This document shows positions 1-9,256 of a DNA stretch of 64,000 nt, in pieces. This DNA comes from Pandoraea captiosa (lineage in GTDB: Bacteria > Pseudomonadota > Gammaproteobacteria > Burkholderiales > Burkholderiaceae), in assembly GCF_902459775.1 (NCBI RefSeq), contig NZ_CABPSQ010000001.1, positions 930,001-994,000 on the forward strand. The letters run 5' to 3'. The notes beneath the pieces were generated by a model. The model searched no databases, was not told the DNA's origin, and saw only the letters and a program-made list of their open reading frames with translations. The position numbers were made by a program, and so were the translations under genes. Position 1 is the stretch's first letter. Every line of letters begins with the position of its first letter.

Positions 1-812
1 CTGCCGAGATCGTCACTGCCGGTGCGCATGAGCTGGCCGTTGCCGGTCAACGAGGGATAGCGTTTGCCGATGGCGTTGAGAACCCCCGAGAAGACGATCG
101 CGCAGACGTTGCCGAGCATCACGGCGGGCAGCGCCTGGGCGAGCAAGTCGCCAGCGGCCTGATGCATGACTTCGGAGTAACCGATGGTGAGCGGGATCAC
201 CCCTTCGCCAAGTCCGCCGGACATCACGGGAATGACGACGAAGAACACGGTGTGGAACCACCCCATGCCGAGCAACGTGCCAACCGCGGTGCCCACGACA
301 CCGGCCAGCACCGAACCGATGGCCAGAGGCACGAAGATGCGGACGAACCCGCCGATCAGGACCTTGCGGTCCATGCTCAGAATGCTGCCGACGATGATGC
401 CGGGGATGAACAGGTACAGAAAGTTGCTTTGCTTCCAGAACGCAACGATGGGCGTGACGATGGACGGCGGCAGCACGTTCGAGAAAACGAGCCATGAGGG
501 CAGGAACGTCACGAGAATGACCGGTCCGCCAATGCTTCGGAAGATCGGAATGCGCTGACCGATTTCCATGCAGGTGAAGCTGCACACGGCGAGCAGGGCG
601 ATGATCGGGGACAACTCGGCGGAGAGCTTCCCGGTCGTGAGCACTGTCGTGACGATGGCGGCAATGAGCACCAGATGGACCGGCAACGGCACGATGCCGA
701 CGCGCAGGTCCATGAATCGCCACCAGCGCTCGCGCAGCGGGTGATGTTGCACTGCTTGTGAAGCTGCGCCGTTGCCGCCCTGCGCGGCAGTGGCAGAGAG
801 TCCGTCTCGCAT
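1..812 (-). CDS. 2-hydroxycarboxylate transporter family (CitS/CimH-like), 3' end cut off by window edge
   Basis: Reading the minus strand from an ATG at 812 gives at least 270 residues with no stop before the window edge, so the gene is partial. After about 35 hydrophilic residues come alternating hydrophobic segments. The motif VMSGGLGEGVIPLTIGYSE matches the GGxGxG re-entrant loop of the 2HCT family (CitS, CimH, MleP), sodium- or proton-coupled carriers of citrate, malate or lactate in the inner membrane. A divergent LysR gene lies 267 bp away with a paired operator between them, so the pair is probably a regulator and its transport target. The substrate cannot be read from the sequence; a di- or tricarboxylate is the family expectation. 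Confidence 0.85.
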   Translation of the reverse strand, partial: MRDGLSATAAQGGNGAASQAVQHHPLRERWWRFMDLRVGIVPLPVHLVLIAAIVTTVLTTGKLSAELSPIIALLAVCSFTCMEIGQRIPIFRSIGGPVILVTFLPSWLVFSNVLPPSIVTPIVAFWKQSNFLYLFIPGIIVGSILSMDRKVLIGGFVRIFVPLAIGSVLAGVVGTAVGTLLGMGWFHTVFFVVIPVMSGGLGEGVIPLTIGYSEVMHQAAGDLLAQALPAVMLGNVCAIVFSGVLNAIGKRYPSLTGNGQLMRTGSDDLG

Positions 813-898
813 CCTGCTGTCTCCGTCTTGGAATGGGTTTATGGACCGGACTATAGGCGCGCGAACCGCGCGGGAGGAAATACCGATTTCGGATGTGG

Positions 899-919
899 GT
901 ATAGGTATGAACTATGGCT
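899..919. promoter_or_regulatory. LysR-type operator, copy 1
   Basis: The site reads GTATAGG, six bases, CTATGGCT. Within it ATAG-N7-CTAT is an inverted repeat that fits the T-N11-A LysR box. The same flanked element recurs at 993-1013 in the same orientation. It lies between the 2HCT transporter (minus) and the LysR gene (plus). A further ATAG half-site sits near 850-857, close to the expected transporter promoter. Confidence 0.6.
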
Positions 920-992
920 GACCGTTCTTGGGTGGCGGGAATGCCCGATGATCGGCGCAAACTTGTCGAAAAACCGGGTTTCTTCAGGTGCT

Positions 993-1013
993 GTATAGGG
1001 GTACGCTATGGCT
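993..1013. promoter_or_regulatory. LysR-type operator, copy 2
   Basis: This is the second copy of GTATAGG-N6-CTATGGCT, 94 bp from copy 1. That is close to nine helical turns, so both sites lie on the same face of the DNA. This suits a LysR tetramer bridging two sites in the divergent region. Confidence 0.6.
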
Positions 1014-1079
1014 TTTCTCCTTCCCGATGGATGCCAACCGATGCGGATCGACCGCTGAAGGTGGGTGCCTCGTTGCGTC

Positions 1080-2042
1080 ATGGATGTCAGACAACTTCGA
1101 AATTTCGTCGCGATCGTCGACAGCGGCAGCGTTTCCAAGGCAGCCGAGCGGTTGCATATTGCGCAGCCGTCGTTGAGCGCGCAGTTACGTGGTCTGGAGG
1201 ACGAGTTGCAGGCGCAGTTGCTCGTGCGCAGCGCACAGGGTGTGACACCGACCGAGGCGGGAAAGGCGTTGTATCGCCATGCGCGTGTGGTGTTGCGTCA
1301 GATGGAGCAGATCCGTCAGGAGGTCCGCGAGGGCGGCGGGAGCGAGGCAGGGCCGGTGGCAGTGGGGTTTCCGACGACGATCGCGTCGATTCTGGCCGTG
1401 CCGCTGTTCACGCGTGTGCGGGAACAGTACCCGGGCATTCGTCTGCAAATCTTCGAGAGCATGAGTGGGTACATCGGTGAACTGCTGGCGAACGGACGTC
1501 TGGATCTCGCCATGCTCTTTCGAGATTCCGAGACGCGGGGCATTTCCGTGATGCCGCTGTTTGACGAGGCGTTATACGTGCTGGGTGGGCATCGTGTGTG
1601 TCCGGCGATCTATGCGGACGACGAGACGTGCGCGCTGGAGGTGCTTGCCAACGTGCCGATTGTGGTGCCGAGCGCGTCGAACGGATTGCGGTTGCTTATT
1701 GAGCGGAGCTTTGCGTCGGCGAATGCGGAGCTCAATATCGTGGCGGACATCGATTCGTTGCCGACGTTGATCGACATTGCGCGATTGGGCGATGCCTGCT
1801 CGATCCTGCCGGTGTCCGCGCTGGCATCGCGCGATCCGGCCTTGCGCCCGCCGTCGCGCCGTATCGTGTCTCCGCATCTGCAGCGTCCGGCAAGCGTGTG
1901 CTGGTCCAATTCACTGCCCGTGGGCTCCGCCACGCTGGCGGTGCGCCAATGCATCGCCGACCTGATCCGCGAATTGCAGACGGACGGGCATTGGAAGGGG
2001 ATTACGCTGCGTGCCGCAACTCATGACGCCGCACCCGTCTGA
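1080..2042 (+). CDS. LysR-family transcriptional regulator (NAC-like subgroup)
   Basis: A 320-residue protein starting MDVRQLRNFVAIVDSGS. The N-terminal winged helix (about residues 1-60, with the typical SKAAERLHIAQPSLSAQL recognition helix) is followed by a linker helix and a substrate-binding domain. The ATG at 1080 is chosen because it gives the canonical LysR N-terminus; a GTG at 1065 would add five residues and lies closer to a weak GAAGG. The gene is divergent from the 2HCT transporter, with two identical operator-like repeats between them, so it probably controls that transporter and itself. The inducer is unknown. Confidence 0.9.
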   Translation: MDVRQLRNFVAIVDSGSVSKAAERLHIAQPSLSAQLRGLEDELQAQLLVRSAQGVTPTEAGKALYRHARVVLRQMEQIRQEVREGGGSEAGPVAVGFPTTIASILAVPLFTRVREQYPGIRLQIFESMSGYIGELLANGRLDLAMLFRDSETRGISVMPLFDEALYVLGGHRVCPAIYADDETCALEVLANVPIVVPSASNGLRLLIERSFASANAELNIVADIDSLPTLIDIARLGDACSILPVSALASRDPALRPPSRRIVSPHLQRPASVCWSNSLPVGSATLAVRQCIADLIRELQTDGHWKGITLRAATHDAAPV

Positions 2043-2109
2043 CGTTGGACGCCGACGAGTACGGCGCCTTGCACTGGCCGCCGGGCAGTCGGACCGCCGG
2101 ACCGTCAGA

Positions 2110-2541
2110 TCACTGCCGCATCCCGATGGCCAGACGATTGAATGCGCTCATCAAGGCGATGGCGAAAGTGAGGTCGGCGATTTCTGCGTCTGAAAAGTGT
2201 TCGCGCAGCGGCGCATAATCCTCGTCCGGCGCATGCGTGCGGTCGATGGCGACCACGGACTCCGTCCATTCCAGGGCGGCGCGCTCACGGGCGCTGTAAT
2301 GCGAACTCACGCGCCAGCCAGCCAGGCTGTCGATCTTGCGATCCGGCATGCCGTCGGCGCGAAGCGCCTTCGCATGCATCTCCAAACAGAACGCGCAACC
2401 ATTGATCTGCGACACGCGCAGATACACCAGTTCCACCAGTGGTTTGCCCAGCGGGCTCTTCTCAAGCGCCTTCTTGGTTGCCGTGAACCCTTGATAGGCC
2501 TCGTTGGACAACGTCCAATACGATAGACGAAGCGTACTCAT
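2110..2541 (-). CDS. Carboxymuconolactone decarboxylase/AhpD-like alkylhydroperoxidase
   Basis: A 143-residue protein with the AhpD-type redox motif in NGCAFCLEMHAKALR (CxxC followed by His), the signature of small CMD-fold peroxidase or disulfide-reductase proteins. The ATG at 2541 is preferred over an in-frame start 21 bases upstream because GGAGAG lies about 8 bases before it. The gene is divergent from a MocR regulator across 128 bp that contain two nested inverted repeats, so it is the likely MocR target. The physiological reductant and substrate are not evident. Such proteins often act in peroxide or reactive-carbonyl defence. Confidence 0.85.
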   Translation of the reverse strand: MSTLRLSYWTLSNEAYQGFTATKKALEKSPLGKPLVELVYLRVSQINGCAFCLEMHAKALRADGMPDRKIDSLAGWRVSSHYSARERAALEWTESVVAIDRTHAPDEDYAPLREHFSDAEIADLTFAIALMSAFNRLAIGMRQ

Positions 2542-2618
2542 CGAATCTCTCCAGAAAGTCATGAATGCAATGTGCGAATGGCGGGGGCTTGTCGCAACGT
2601 CACCAATTTACGAGAATC

Positions 2619-2664
2619 ATGTCCTAGCGTTCAGATGCAAGAATTGATCGAATCAATAGGACAT
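2619..2664. promoter_or_regulatory. Nested inverted repeats, candidate MocR operator
   Basis: The outer arms ATGTCCTA (2619-2626) and TAGGACAT (2657-2664) are perfect 8-bp inverted repeats. Abutting the right arm is a second perfect dyad, ATTGAT-CGA-ATCAAT (2643-2657). The right outer arm ends 5 bp before the MocR start codon at 2670, suggesting autoregulation together with control of the divergent AhpD-like gene. Confidence 0.55.
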
Positions 2665-2669
2665 CGCGG

Positions 2670-4130
2670 ATGGACCATCCCTATCTGAAGCCCGGCCCGA
2701 GCGACGACGCACCGCTCTATCTTCAGCTTTATCGGCGGTACCGAGACGCCATCGCGACGGGCAAGCTCAGGGCAGGCGAGCGCGTCCCGTCGGTGCGAAG
2801 CCTCGCCAGCGAACTGAATCTGGCGCGCGGAACGGTCGAGCTCGCGTACCAGATGCTCACGAGCGAAGGCTATTTCGATCCGCGCGGGGCGGCAGGCACG
2901 TTCGTGTCGCCGCGTCTGGAACATGTCGGAGAGACCCCGTCTTCCCCGACCACACCGGCGCCTCGGGCTCGCGCGCATCGCGATGCCATGGCAACGGGCG
3001 GCTCACCGCGACCCTTTCAACTCGGACTGCCCGCGCTCGACGCGTTCCCCCGTAAGACATGGGTGCGTCTGGCCGGGCGACGCTTGCGCATGATGGACCT
3101 CGTGTCGCTGTCCTATCCGGAACCGGCAGGCTATCTGCCGCTGCGGCATGCCATCGCGACGTATCTCGGCATCTCCCGCGGTATCGCCTGCACGGCGGAA
3201 CAGGTGTTCGTGACGCCCGGCTATCGGGCCGCGCTCGATCTCGTATGCCGAACGTTGATTGCGCCGGGCGCGCATGGCTGGTTCGAGGACCCGGGCTATC
3301 CGTACGCGCGACATTTCCTGACGAGCATCGGCATGCGCCTCGCTTCGATCCCGGTCGATGAGGAAGGTCTCGACGTGGACTACGGCGTGCGGCACGCGCC
3401 CAACGCGCGATTTGCCGTCGTCACGCCGACGCACCAGAGCCCCATGGGCACGACGTTATCGCTGCCCCGGCGACTTACCCTGCTGGATTGGGCGGCACGA
3501 CAACAATCGTGGATCGTGGAGGACGACTACGACAGCGAGTTCCGCTATCACGGCCGCCCATTGCCCGCGCTCAAGAGTCTCGATCACGACGACCGCGTGC
3601 TTTACACGGGAACCTTCAGCAAGGTGCTGTTCCCGGGCCTTCGTCTGGCCTATCTGGTCGTACCCGCCGCGCACATCGACCGCTTCGCCGCGGCTGCCGA
3701 TCAGTTGGGCGGTCCGGCGTCGGTTCCCGTTCAGGCGACGGTCGCGGATTTCATGGAGCAGGGCCACTTCGCACGGCACCTTCGCAAGATGCGCACGCTC
3801 TACGCCGAGCGACGCAAGTGGCTCGTCGAGGCGCTCGACCGTGTCTTTCCCGATGATTTTTACGTTCAGCCACAAGCCGGCGGCATTCAGACGCTGGCCT
3901 ATCTGAAGCACAACACTGGACCCAACACCACCCTCAATGCCGCACGACCCTACGACGTGTCGATCGCGGACGCGGCGCACGCGCAAGGACTGGCGGTGCA
4001 CGCCTTGAGTTGCTGGTACAGCGAGCAGCCTGCGCGATCTGGGTTGCTCATGGGCTTTACCAACATCCCGGATCAGGCAACGGCAATGGCATTGAGTCAG
4101 CGTCTGAAGGCGGCCATCGCGACGCTTTAG
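2670..4130 (+). CDS. MocR-type regulator: GntR winged helix fused to a PLP aminotransferase-like domain
   Basis: 486 residues. The GntR-type helix-turn-helix is near residues 15-80 (APLYLQLYRRYRDAI, VPSVRSLASELNLARGTVE), then a linker, then a fold-type-I aminotransferase domain from about residue 110. The PLP-binding lysine is K318 in TFSKVLFPGLRLAY, and the EDDYDSEFRY segment supplies the usual Asp that contacts the PLP ring. Length and layout match PdxR/GabR/TauR-like MocR proteins, which sense PLP or an amino compound. It is divergent from the AhpD-like gene and no vitamin B6 gene is nearby, so the effector is open. Confidence 0.9.
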   Translation: MDHPYLKPGPSDDAPLYLQLYRRYRDAIATGKLRAGERVPSVRSLASELNLARGTVELAYQMLTSEGYFDPRGAAGTFVSPRLEHVGETPSSPTTPAPRARAHRDAMATGGSPRPFQLGLPALDAFPRKTWVRLAGRRLRMMDLVSLSYPEPAGYLPLRHAIATYLGISRGIACTAEQVFVTPGYRAALDLVCRTLIAPGAHGWFEDPGYPYARHFLTSIGMRLASIPVDEEGLDVDYGVRHAPNARFAVVTPTHQSPMGTTLSLPRRLTLLDWAARQQSWIVEDDYDSEFRYHGRPLPALKSLDHDDRVLYTGTFSKVLFPGLRLAYLVVPAAHIDRFAAAADQLGGPASVPVQATVADFMEQGHFARHLRKMRTLYAERRKWLVEALDRVFPDDFYVQPQAGGIQTLAYLKHNTGPNTTLNAARPYDVSIADAAHAQGLAVHALSCWYSEQPARSGLLMGFTNIPDQATAMALSQRLKAAIATL

Positions 4131-4285
4131 TGTGCCCGACGCGCAGGCCCTCATAAGACCACTTCGGGACAGGTGCTTTCGAAACCCGCTATTCTTCGAG
4201 GATTGGCGCTCGCGCGCCCCCCAAGTTCCGTGCCGACGGCGGCGACAGACGCGTCGGCACCCATTGCTTTTCAGGAGTTCCCCTC

Positions 4286-5227
4286 GTGGCAGCGTTCGAC
4301 ATCGACGACATCGTTTCTTCACTGCATGCCGCCCGTTTGCGCTGGCGCGACGGCCAGCGACGCCTGCTCGAGCCCGGTGGCCGCGATCTGCCCTCGCGCG
4401 AGCGGTTGGCCGACATCGTGGTGCAACTCAAGGGTGTACTGTTCCCGATGCGGCTCGGGCCGCTCGATCTTCATCAGCAAGGCGAAAATTACTACGTGGG
4501 CCACACGCTCACGAGCGCCCTGAATGGGCTCGCCGAGCAGGCGCGTCTCGAATGGCGCTACAAGGCACGTCATGATGCGGCCATCACTGCGGCACTGATC
4601 GACGAACGCGCTCATTCGGCGATCCAGCAATTCGCCGCCAAACTGCCGCAAATTCGCGACTTGCTCGATCAGGACGTGCTCGCGGCCTATCAGGGCGATC
4701 CGGCAGCGGGCAGCGTCGACGAAGTGCTGATCTGCTATCCGGGCATCCACGCCATGATCCATCACCGGATCGCGCACGAGTTGTACCGCCTCGAATTGCC
4801 GCTGCTCGCGCGCATCATCGCCGAGCAGGCGCACTCGGAAACCGGTATCGATATTCACCCGGGCGCGCAGATCGGTGCGGGGTTCTTCATCGACCATGGC
4901 ACCGGTGTCGTGATCGGCGAGACCGCCATTCTCGGCCAGCGCGTGCGGGTGTATCAGGCCGTCACGCTGGGCGCCAAACGCTTTCCCGCAGACGATGACG
5001 GCAACCCGCGCAAAGGGCTTGCGCGTCACCCGATCGTGGAAGACAACGTGGTCATCTACGCGGGCGCGACGATCCTTGGGCGTGTCACCATTGGTGAAGG
5101 CTCGGTCATTGGCGGGAATGTGTGGCTGACGCAAGACGTTCCGCCGTTCAGCAACATCACGCAGGCCCGCTCACGCACCGAAGCCGGCTCGCCGCCGGTC
5201 TCCGGTTGCGATAACGACCGTTCGTAG
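4286..5227 (+). CDS. Serine O-acetyltransferase, EpsC/SrpH-type CysE homologue
   Basis: A 313-residue enzyme predicted to transfer acetyl from acetyl-CoA to L-serine, the first step of cysteine synthesis. The C-terminal half is a left-handed beta-helix of hexapeptide repeats (TGIDIHPGAQIGAGFFIDHG, GVVIGETAILG, VVIYAGATILGRVTIG) with the His-Asp pair of the active site in FFIDHG. The helical N-terminal half is longer than in classical CysE, typical of the EpsC group. The start is GTG 4286, with AGGAG eight bases upstream. It stands alone between regulators, with no cysteine gene next to it. Confidence 0.87.
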   Translation: MAAFDIDDIVSSLHAARLRWRDGQRRLLEPGGRDLPSRERLADIVVQLKGVLFPMRLGPLDLHQQGENYYVGHTLTSALNGLAEQARLEWRYKARHDAAITAALIDERAHSAIQQFAAKLPQIRDLLDQDVLAAYQGDPAAGSVDEVLICYPGIHAMIHHRIAHELYRLELPLLARIIAEQAHSETGIDIHPGAQIGAGFFIDHGTGVVIGETAILGQRVRVYQAVTLGAKRFPADDDGNPRKGLARHPIVEDNVVIYAGATILGRVTIGEGSVIGGNVWLTQDVPPFSNITQARSRTEAGSPPVSGCDNDRS

Positions 5228-5282
5228 TTCGCCAACGGCCCGGCGCGCGTGACAGGCACGCCTCGGGCGTCAGCGTCCCCGG

Positions 5283-6326
5283 TCACACCATCGCAGGCGG
5301 CACCGCGATGCGCGCCCGAACGTCGGGTGAGGCAAGGCACGTGGCGACGGCCTCGTAACCGGGCGCACCCGCGTAAGGGGCCACCCGCACCGGTGGACCA
5401 TGATTCGCCGGACAGAGGATGATGGCTTCGTCCGGGCCAATGGCGCTCAGATCGAGAATCGAGGACGAGCGCGTCATCATGAAAAGCGGGTGGAGACGCC
5501 CCTTTGCACGGTGACGCAGATATCGGATCAAGGCTTCCTGCGTGGGCTGCCCGAGATCCTGTTCAATCATGTCGACCACCAGCGCACCGCTGCGCTCGGT
5601 CTCCAATGCGCTCAGCAGGACAGTGAGCGCGTCGGACGGCTGTGCGCCTTCGTCCGTCAGCCACGCCTCGGCCTGTGCGACACGCTCACGCAAACGCGCG
5701 TCGTCGAGCGCGCGAAGCGGGGGAACGGAAAGGGCAGTCGTGCGTCCGGCGTCCAGCCGATCCAGTCCCAGGAACGTGCCGTTGGGCATCGCTTGCGCCA
5801 GTCGCATCGCCAGTCGCGTCTTGCCGCTGCCCAAGGCGCCGATGATGTAGTTCAAGGGGCGGATGTCGCGCATTTCGAACCGCTCGCCACCCCACGGCCA
5901 TGGCAGATCGAACGAGACGCTCGGCGAGGCTTGTTCGACGAGATCGGGCAGTGCACCGGCCGCAGGCATTCTGCCGAGGGCCAGCCCGGCGCGCAGACTC
6001 CGTACCGTTTCCAAACGCTGGAGCCGTGCCCGAATCTCCGCATCGAGAACCGTCTCGTGTGCGGCAAGGGCGTCCGCCAGCGTTGATTTGTCGCCATTCT
6101 CACCGTTCATCACGCGCGCCACCTGCGCGAGGCTAAGGCCCAGGGCCCGTAACGCCACGACTTCCGCCGCTCTGGCCATCTCCTTCGCATCGTAGAGACG
6201 ATAGCCCGCCGATGTGCGCCCTGGCGCGAGCAACCCGTGTTGCTCATAGAGCCGAAGCGCTTTGTTCGACACGCCAAGCCGACGTGCCGCGTCGGAGGCG
6301 TTCAGACGTGTTGCCGCAGATTTCAT
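5283..6326 (-). CDS. MerR-family regulator fused to a P-loop NTPase domain
   Basis: 347 residues. Residues 8-75 form a MerR winged helix (ASDAARRLGVSNKALRLYEQHGLL, AGYRLYDAKEMARAAEV, LGLSLAQVARVM), followed by a coiled-coil stretch to about residue 115. The C-terminal 200 residues are not a classic ligand domain. They contain a Walker A motif GALGSGKT (163-170), a hydrophobic strand ending in Asp that could be Walker B (ALVVDMIEQD, about 248-257) and MMTRSSSILDL, resembling the sensor strand of an AAA-like ATPase. The cognate promoter and the nucleotide used are unknown. It is divergent from the penicillin acylase gene across 246 bp. Confidence 0.75.
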   Translation of the reverse strand: MKSAATRLNASDAARRLGVSNKALRLYEQHGLLAPGRTSAGYRLYDAKEMARAAEVVALRALGLSLAQVARVMNGENGDKSTLADALAAHETVLDAEIRARLQRLETVRSLRAGLALGRMPAAGALPDLVEQASPSVSFDLPWPWGGERFEMRDIRPLNYIIGALGSGKTRLAMRLAQAMPNGTFLGLDRLDAGRTTALSVPPLRALDDARLRERVAQAEAWLTDEGAQPSDALTVLLSALETERSGALVVDMIEQDLGQPTQEALIRYLRHRAKGRLHPLFMMTRSSSILDLSAIGPDEAIILCPANHGPPVRVAPYAGAPGYEAVATCLASPDVRARIAVPPAMV

Positions 6327-6490
6327 TGCTCACCTCGTGGTGGGTTGACCGGATGCGGCCATCGTGAGGTCGACCCCAGGGGGCAGGTCAACGGCATTTC
6401 GATCATCGTTGCGAACGACACTACCGAACGACGTTATCGAATGACATTACGCAAGCGCTCCACACCTGTCGATTTATTTTCGGAATAATT

Positions 6491-6506
6491 AACCGACCGG
6501 TCGGTT
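6491..6506. promoter_or_regulatory. Perfect palindrome, TetR-family operator type
   Basis: AACCGACCGGTCGGTT is a perfect 16-bp dyad of the ACCGACCGGTCGGT type typical of TetR/AcrR repressor sites. It lies 66 bp upstream of the penicillin acylase start, where it could overlap the promoter. No TetR gene occurs in the window, so the repressor must be encoded elsewhere. Confidence 0.65.
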
Positions 6507-6572
6507 TTGTCATGTTAGGCTTCAATGCGCTGGCTGAAAACACGCTGGCTCATAACAATTACGGAGACATTC

Positions 6573-9236
6573 ATGACCCTGACTTCTCGCTCGCGTGTTT
6601 CGGTCCATGCAACCGCGCGCAACGTAACGCGCAGCAGCCCTCGGATGTCGGCAGGCGTCGCGGCCTCATTGCTCGCGATGGCGTTGACGGGGCCCTTGGC
6701 AACCCTTGCCGTGCCGGAAGCGTCGGCCGCGACCCCGACGGCCGCCGCCGCAAACGCCGTTCCCGGGCGCACGGACGTGACCATCAAGCGCGACGAATTT
6801 GGTGTGCCGCACATTTACGCGTCGACGACTTACGCGCTGTTCTACGGTTACGGCTATGCCATCGCTCAGGATCGGCTGTTCCAGATGGAGATGGCGCGTC
6901 GCAGCACACAGGGCACCGTCGCCGAGGTGCTCGGCGAGAAATTCGTCGACTTCGACAAGTCGATTCGCGGCAACTACTGGCCGGCATCGATTCGCCGCCA
7001 ACTGGCCGATCTGCCGCAACGCGAGCGCGATATCCTCGACGGCTACGCCGCCGGCATGAACGCCTGGATCGCGCAGATCCGTGCGCAGCCGGACAAGCGC
7101 ATGCCCAGGCAATTCAACGACTTCGGCTTTCAACCGGTCAACTGGGACGCCTTCGATGTGGCGATGGTCTTCGTCGGCACGATGGCCAATCGCTTCTCGG
7201 ACGCCACCAGCGAGATCGACAATCTGGCGCTCGTCACCGCACTCAAGGACAAGTACGGCGAACAAAGGGGCATGGCGCTGTTCAACGAACTGAAGTGGAT
7301 CGCCAATCCGGACGCACCGTCGACGGTGCCGGCTTCGGAGGGCGCGTACCCGGTGAAGGTAGGCCCGGCGTCCGGCGCTGCGATGCAGCCGCTCGCCCGT
7401 TACGATGGTCCGGCCCCCATGTTTGCCCGGCTCGCGCGCGGCAGCGACGGCGCGCTGCTGCATCTGGACACCGAGGCCAACGCAGCCACGATGCTTGCGC
7501 AGTTCGAGGCCTCCGGACAACCGGGGCTGGCCGGATTTCCGACGACGAGCAACATGTGGATCGTGGGCAAAAGCAAGGCGCGCGATGCCCGCGCCATCAT
7601 GCTCAATGGTCCGCAGTTCGGCTGGTTCGCACCGGCGTACACGTACGGCATCGGCCTGCACGGCGCCGGTTTCGATCTGGTCGGTAACACCCCGTTCGGC
7701 TACCCCTGCATTTTGTTCGGTCACAACGGGAAGATCTCGTGGGGGTCGACGGCCGGTTTCGGGGACGATATCGACATTTACGCCGAAAAGCTGGACCCGG
7801 CCAATCCGAACCGCTACTTCCACAACGGCCAGTGGCGCGACATGGAAAAGCGTGTCGAGATCATTCGGGTAAAAGGCGCCGAACCCGTCGTGCAGGAGGT
7901 ATATCGCACGGTACACGGCGTGGTGATGCAGCGCGACGCGAAGCGGCCTGTCGCCTACGCCAAGGCGCGCGCATGGGACGGCCTCGAAGTGCAGTCGCTG
8001 CTCGCGTGGACGCATCAGGCGCAGGCACAGGACTGGAAGTCATGGACCGCGCAGGCCGCCCGGCACGCGCTAACCATTAACTGGTACTACGCCGATGTGT
8101 CCGGCAACATCGGCTATGTTCACACTGGCGCATACCCGGCAAGACAGCCGGGGCATGATCCGCGTCTGCCGGTGCCGGGCACCGGCGAGTGGGACTGGAA
8201 AGGGCTGTTGCCGTTCTCGACCAATCCGAAGGTCTACAACCCGAAGCAAGGCTGGATCGCCAACTGGAACAATTCGCCGCAGAAGGGCTACCCGGCGAGC
8301 GATTTGTTCGCGTTCGTGTGGGGCGGGGCGGACCGTGTCGTCGAAATCGACAAACGAATCGAAGCGCACGACAAACTCGGCGTGGACGAGATGTGGCAGA
8401 TCCTGAAGGACACCAGCGCCGTGGACGTCAACCGCACGCACTTCCTGCCGTTCATCGAGCGTGCCACGTCCAATCTGCCCGCTACCGACGCACGTCGTCA
8501 ACTGGCCATGCAACTGGCGGGGTGGAACGGGTTGAGTCACGACGCCGGGCGCACGGGCCACTACGACACGGCAGGCCCGGCAGTCATGGAAGCCTGGTTG
8601 AGCGCCATGCTCAGGCGCACCCTGGGGCAAGTGGTGCCGGCGCCCTATGACAAGTGGTTCCTGGCAAGCGGCTACGCCGCGCCGCAAGACGGCCCCACCG
8701 GCTCGCTCAATATCGCCAACGGCAGCAAGGTGCTCTATGAAGCATTGCGCGGCGACAAGTCGGGTGTGCCGTCCGCATTCGACATCTTCGACGGCAAGCA
8801 TCAGGACGACGTGATTCTCGCCGCGCTCGACGACGCCATTGCAGCACTGAAGACGAAGCTCGGCCCGGACATGTCCGAGTGGCGCGCACCGACCGTCCCG
8901 TTGACCTTTCGCGCGAACAACTTCTTCGGTGTGCCACAGGCGAGCGCGGGCGAAGCGGTGCGCACGCCTGTCTACATGAATCGGGGAACCGAGAACGACC
9001 TGATCGTGTTCGGTCCGAAGGGCAGTGCCGCGAAGGTGGCGGCATTTGACGTGGTCGCCCCCGGCCAGAGCGGTTTTATTGCGCCGGACGGAACACGCTC
9101 GCCGCACTACGCCGATCAGGTGGAGATGTACACCACGTTTGGGCGCAAGCCGCTGTGGCACGACCCCGCGGACGTGAATCGGGCGGCGACATCGGTGGAG
9201 CGTCTGCGCGTCGAACGTCTGTCCGAAGCGCAGTGA
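6573..9236 (+). CDS. pac: Penicillin G acylase precursor (periplasmic Ntn-hydrolase)
   Basis: 887 residues from ATG 6573, which has GGAG six bases upstream; an ATG at 6525 in the same frame lacks such a site. A hydrophobic signal segment ends near PEASA (about residue 50). The precursor should self-cleave into alpha and beta chains before Ser326, in the sequence [17 protein letters not shown], which matches the beta-chain start of E. coli penicillin amidase. Downstream stretches ([68 protein letters not shown]) follow the E. coli enzyme closely as recalled. The protein hydrolyses phenylacetyl amides such as benzylpenicillin; its natural role is probably release of aromatic acids. A TetR-type palindrome lies upstream. 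Confidence 0.95.
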   Translation: MTLTSRSRVSVHATARNVTRSSPRMSAGVAASLLAMALTGPLATLAVPEASAATPTAAAANAVPGRTDVTIKRDEFGVPHIYASTTYALFYGYGYAIAQDRLFQMEMARRSTQGTVAEVLGEKFVDFDKSIRGNYWPASIRRQLADLPQRERDILDGYAAGMNAWIAQIRAQPDKRMPRQFNDFGFQPVNWDAFDVAMVFVGTMANRFSDATSEIDNLALVTALKDKYGEQRGMALFNELKWIANPDAPSTVPASEGAYPVKVGPASGAAMQPLARYDGPAPMFARLARGSDGALLHLDTEANAATMLAQFEASGQPGLAGFPTTSNMWIVGKSKARDARAIMLNGPQFGWFAPAYTYGIGLHGAGFDLVGNTPFGYPCILFGHNGKISWGSTAGFGDDIDIYAEKLDPANPNRYFHNGQWRDMEKRVEIIRVKGAEPVVQEVYRTVHGVVMQRDAKRPVAYAKARAWDGLEVQSLLAWTHQAQAQDWKSWTAQAARHALTINWYYADVSGNIGYVHTGAYPARQPGHDPRLPVPGTGEWDWKGLLPFSTNPKVYNPKQGWIANWNNSPQKGYPASDLFAFVWGGADRVVEIDKRIEAHDKLGVDEMWQILKDTSAVDVNRTHFLPFIERATSNLPATDARRQLAMQLAGWNGLSHDAGRTGHYDTAGPAVMEAWLSAMLRRTLGQVVPAPYDKWFLASGYAAPQDGPTGSLNIANGSKVLYEALRGDKSGVPSAFDIFDGKHQDDVILAALDDAIAALKTKLGPDMSEWRAPTVPLTFRANNFFGVPQASAGEAVRTPVYMNRGTENDLIVFGPKGSAAKVAAFDVVAPGQSGFIAPDGTRSPHYADQVEMYTTFGRKPLWHDPADVNRAATSVERLRVERLSEAQ

Positions 9237-9256
9237 CGTCGGCGGCGCTTCACGGC

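Noticed and set aside
13-960. A 315-residue open frame on the minus strand at the left end
   Set aside because: Its translation is Arg/His-rich without fold features. Another minus-strand frame over the same bases gives a clear 2HCT membrane transporter that simply runs off the window edge.
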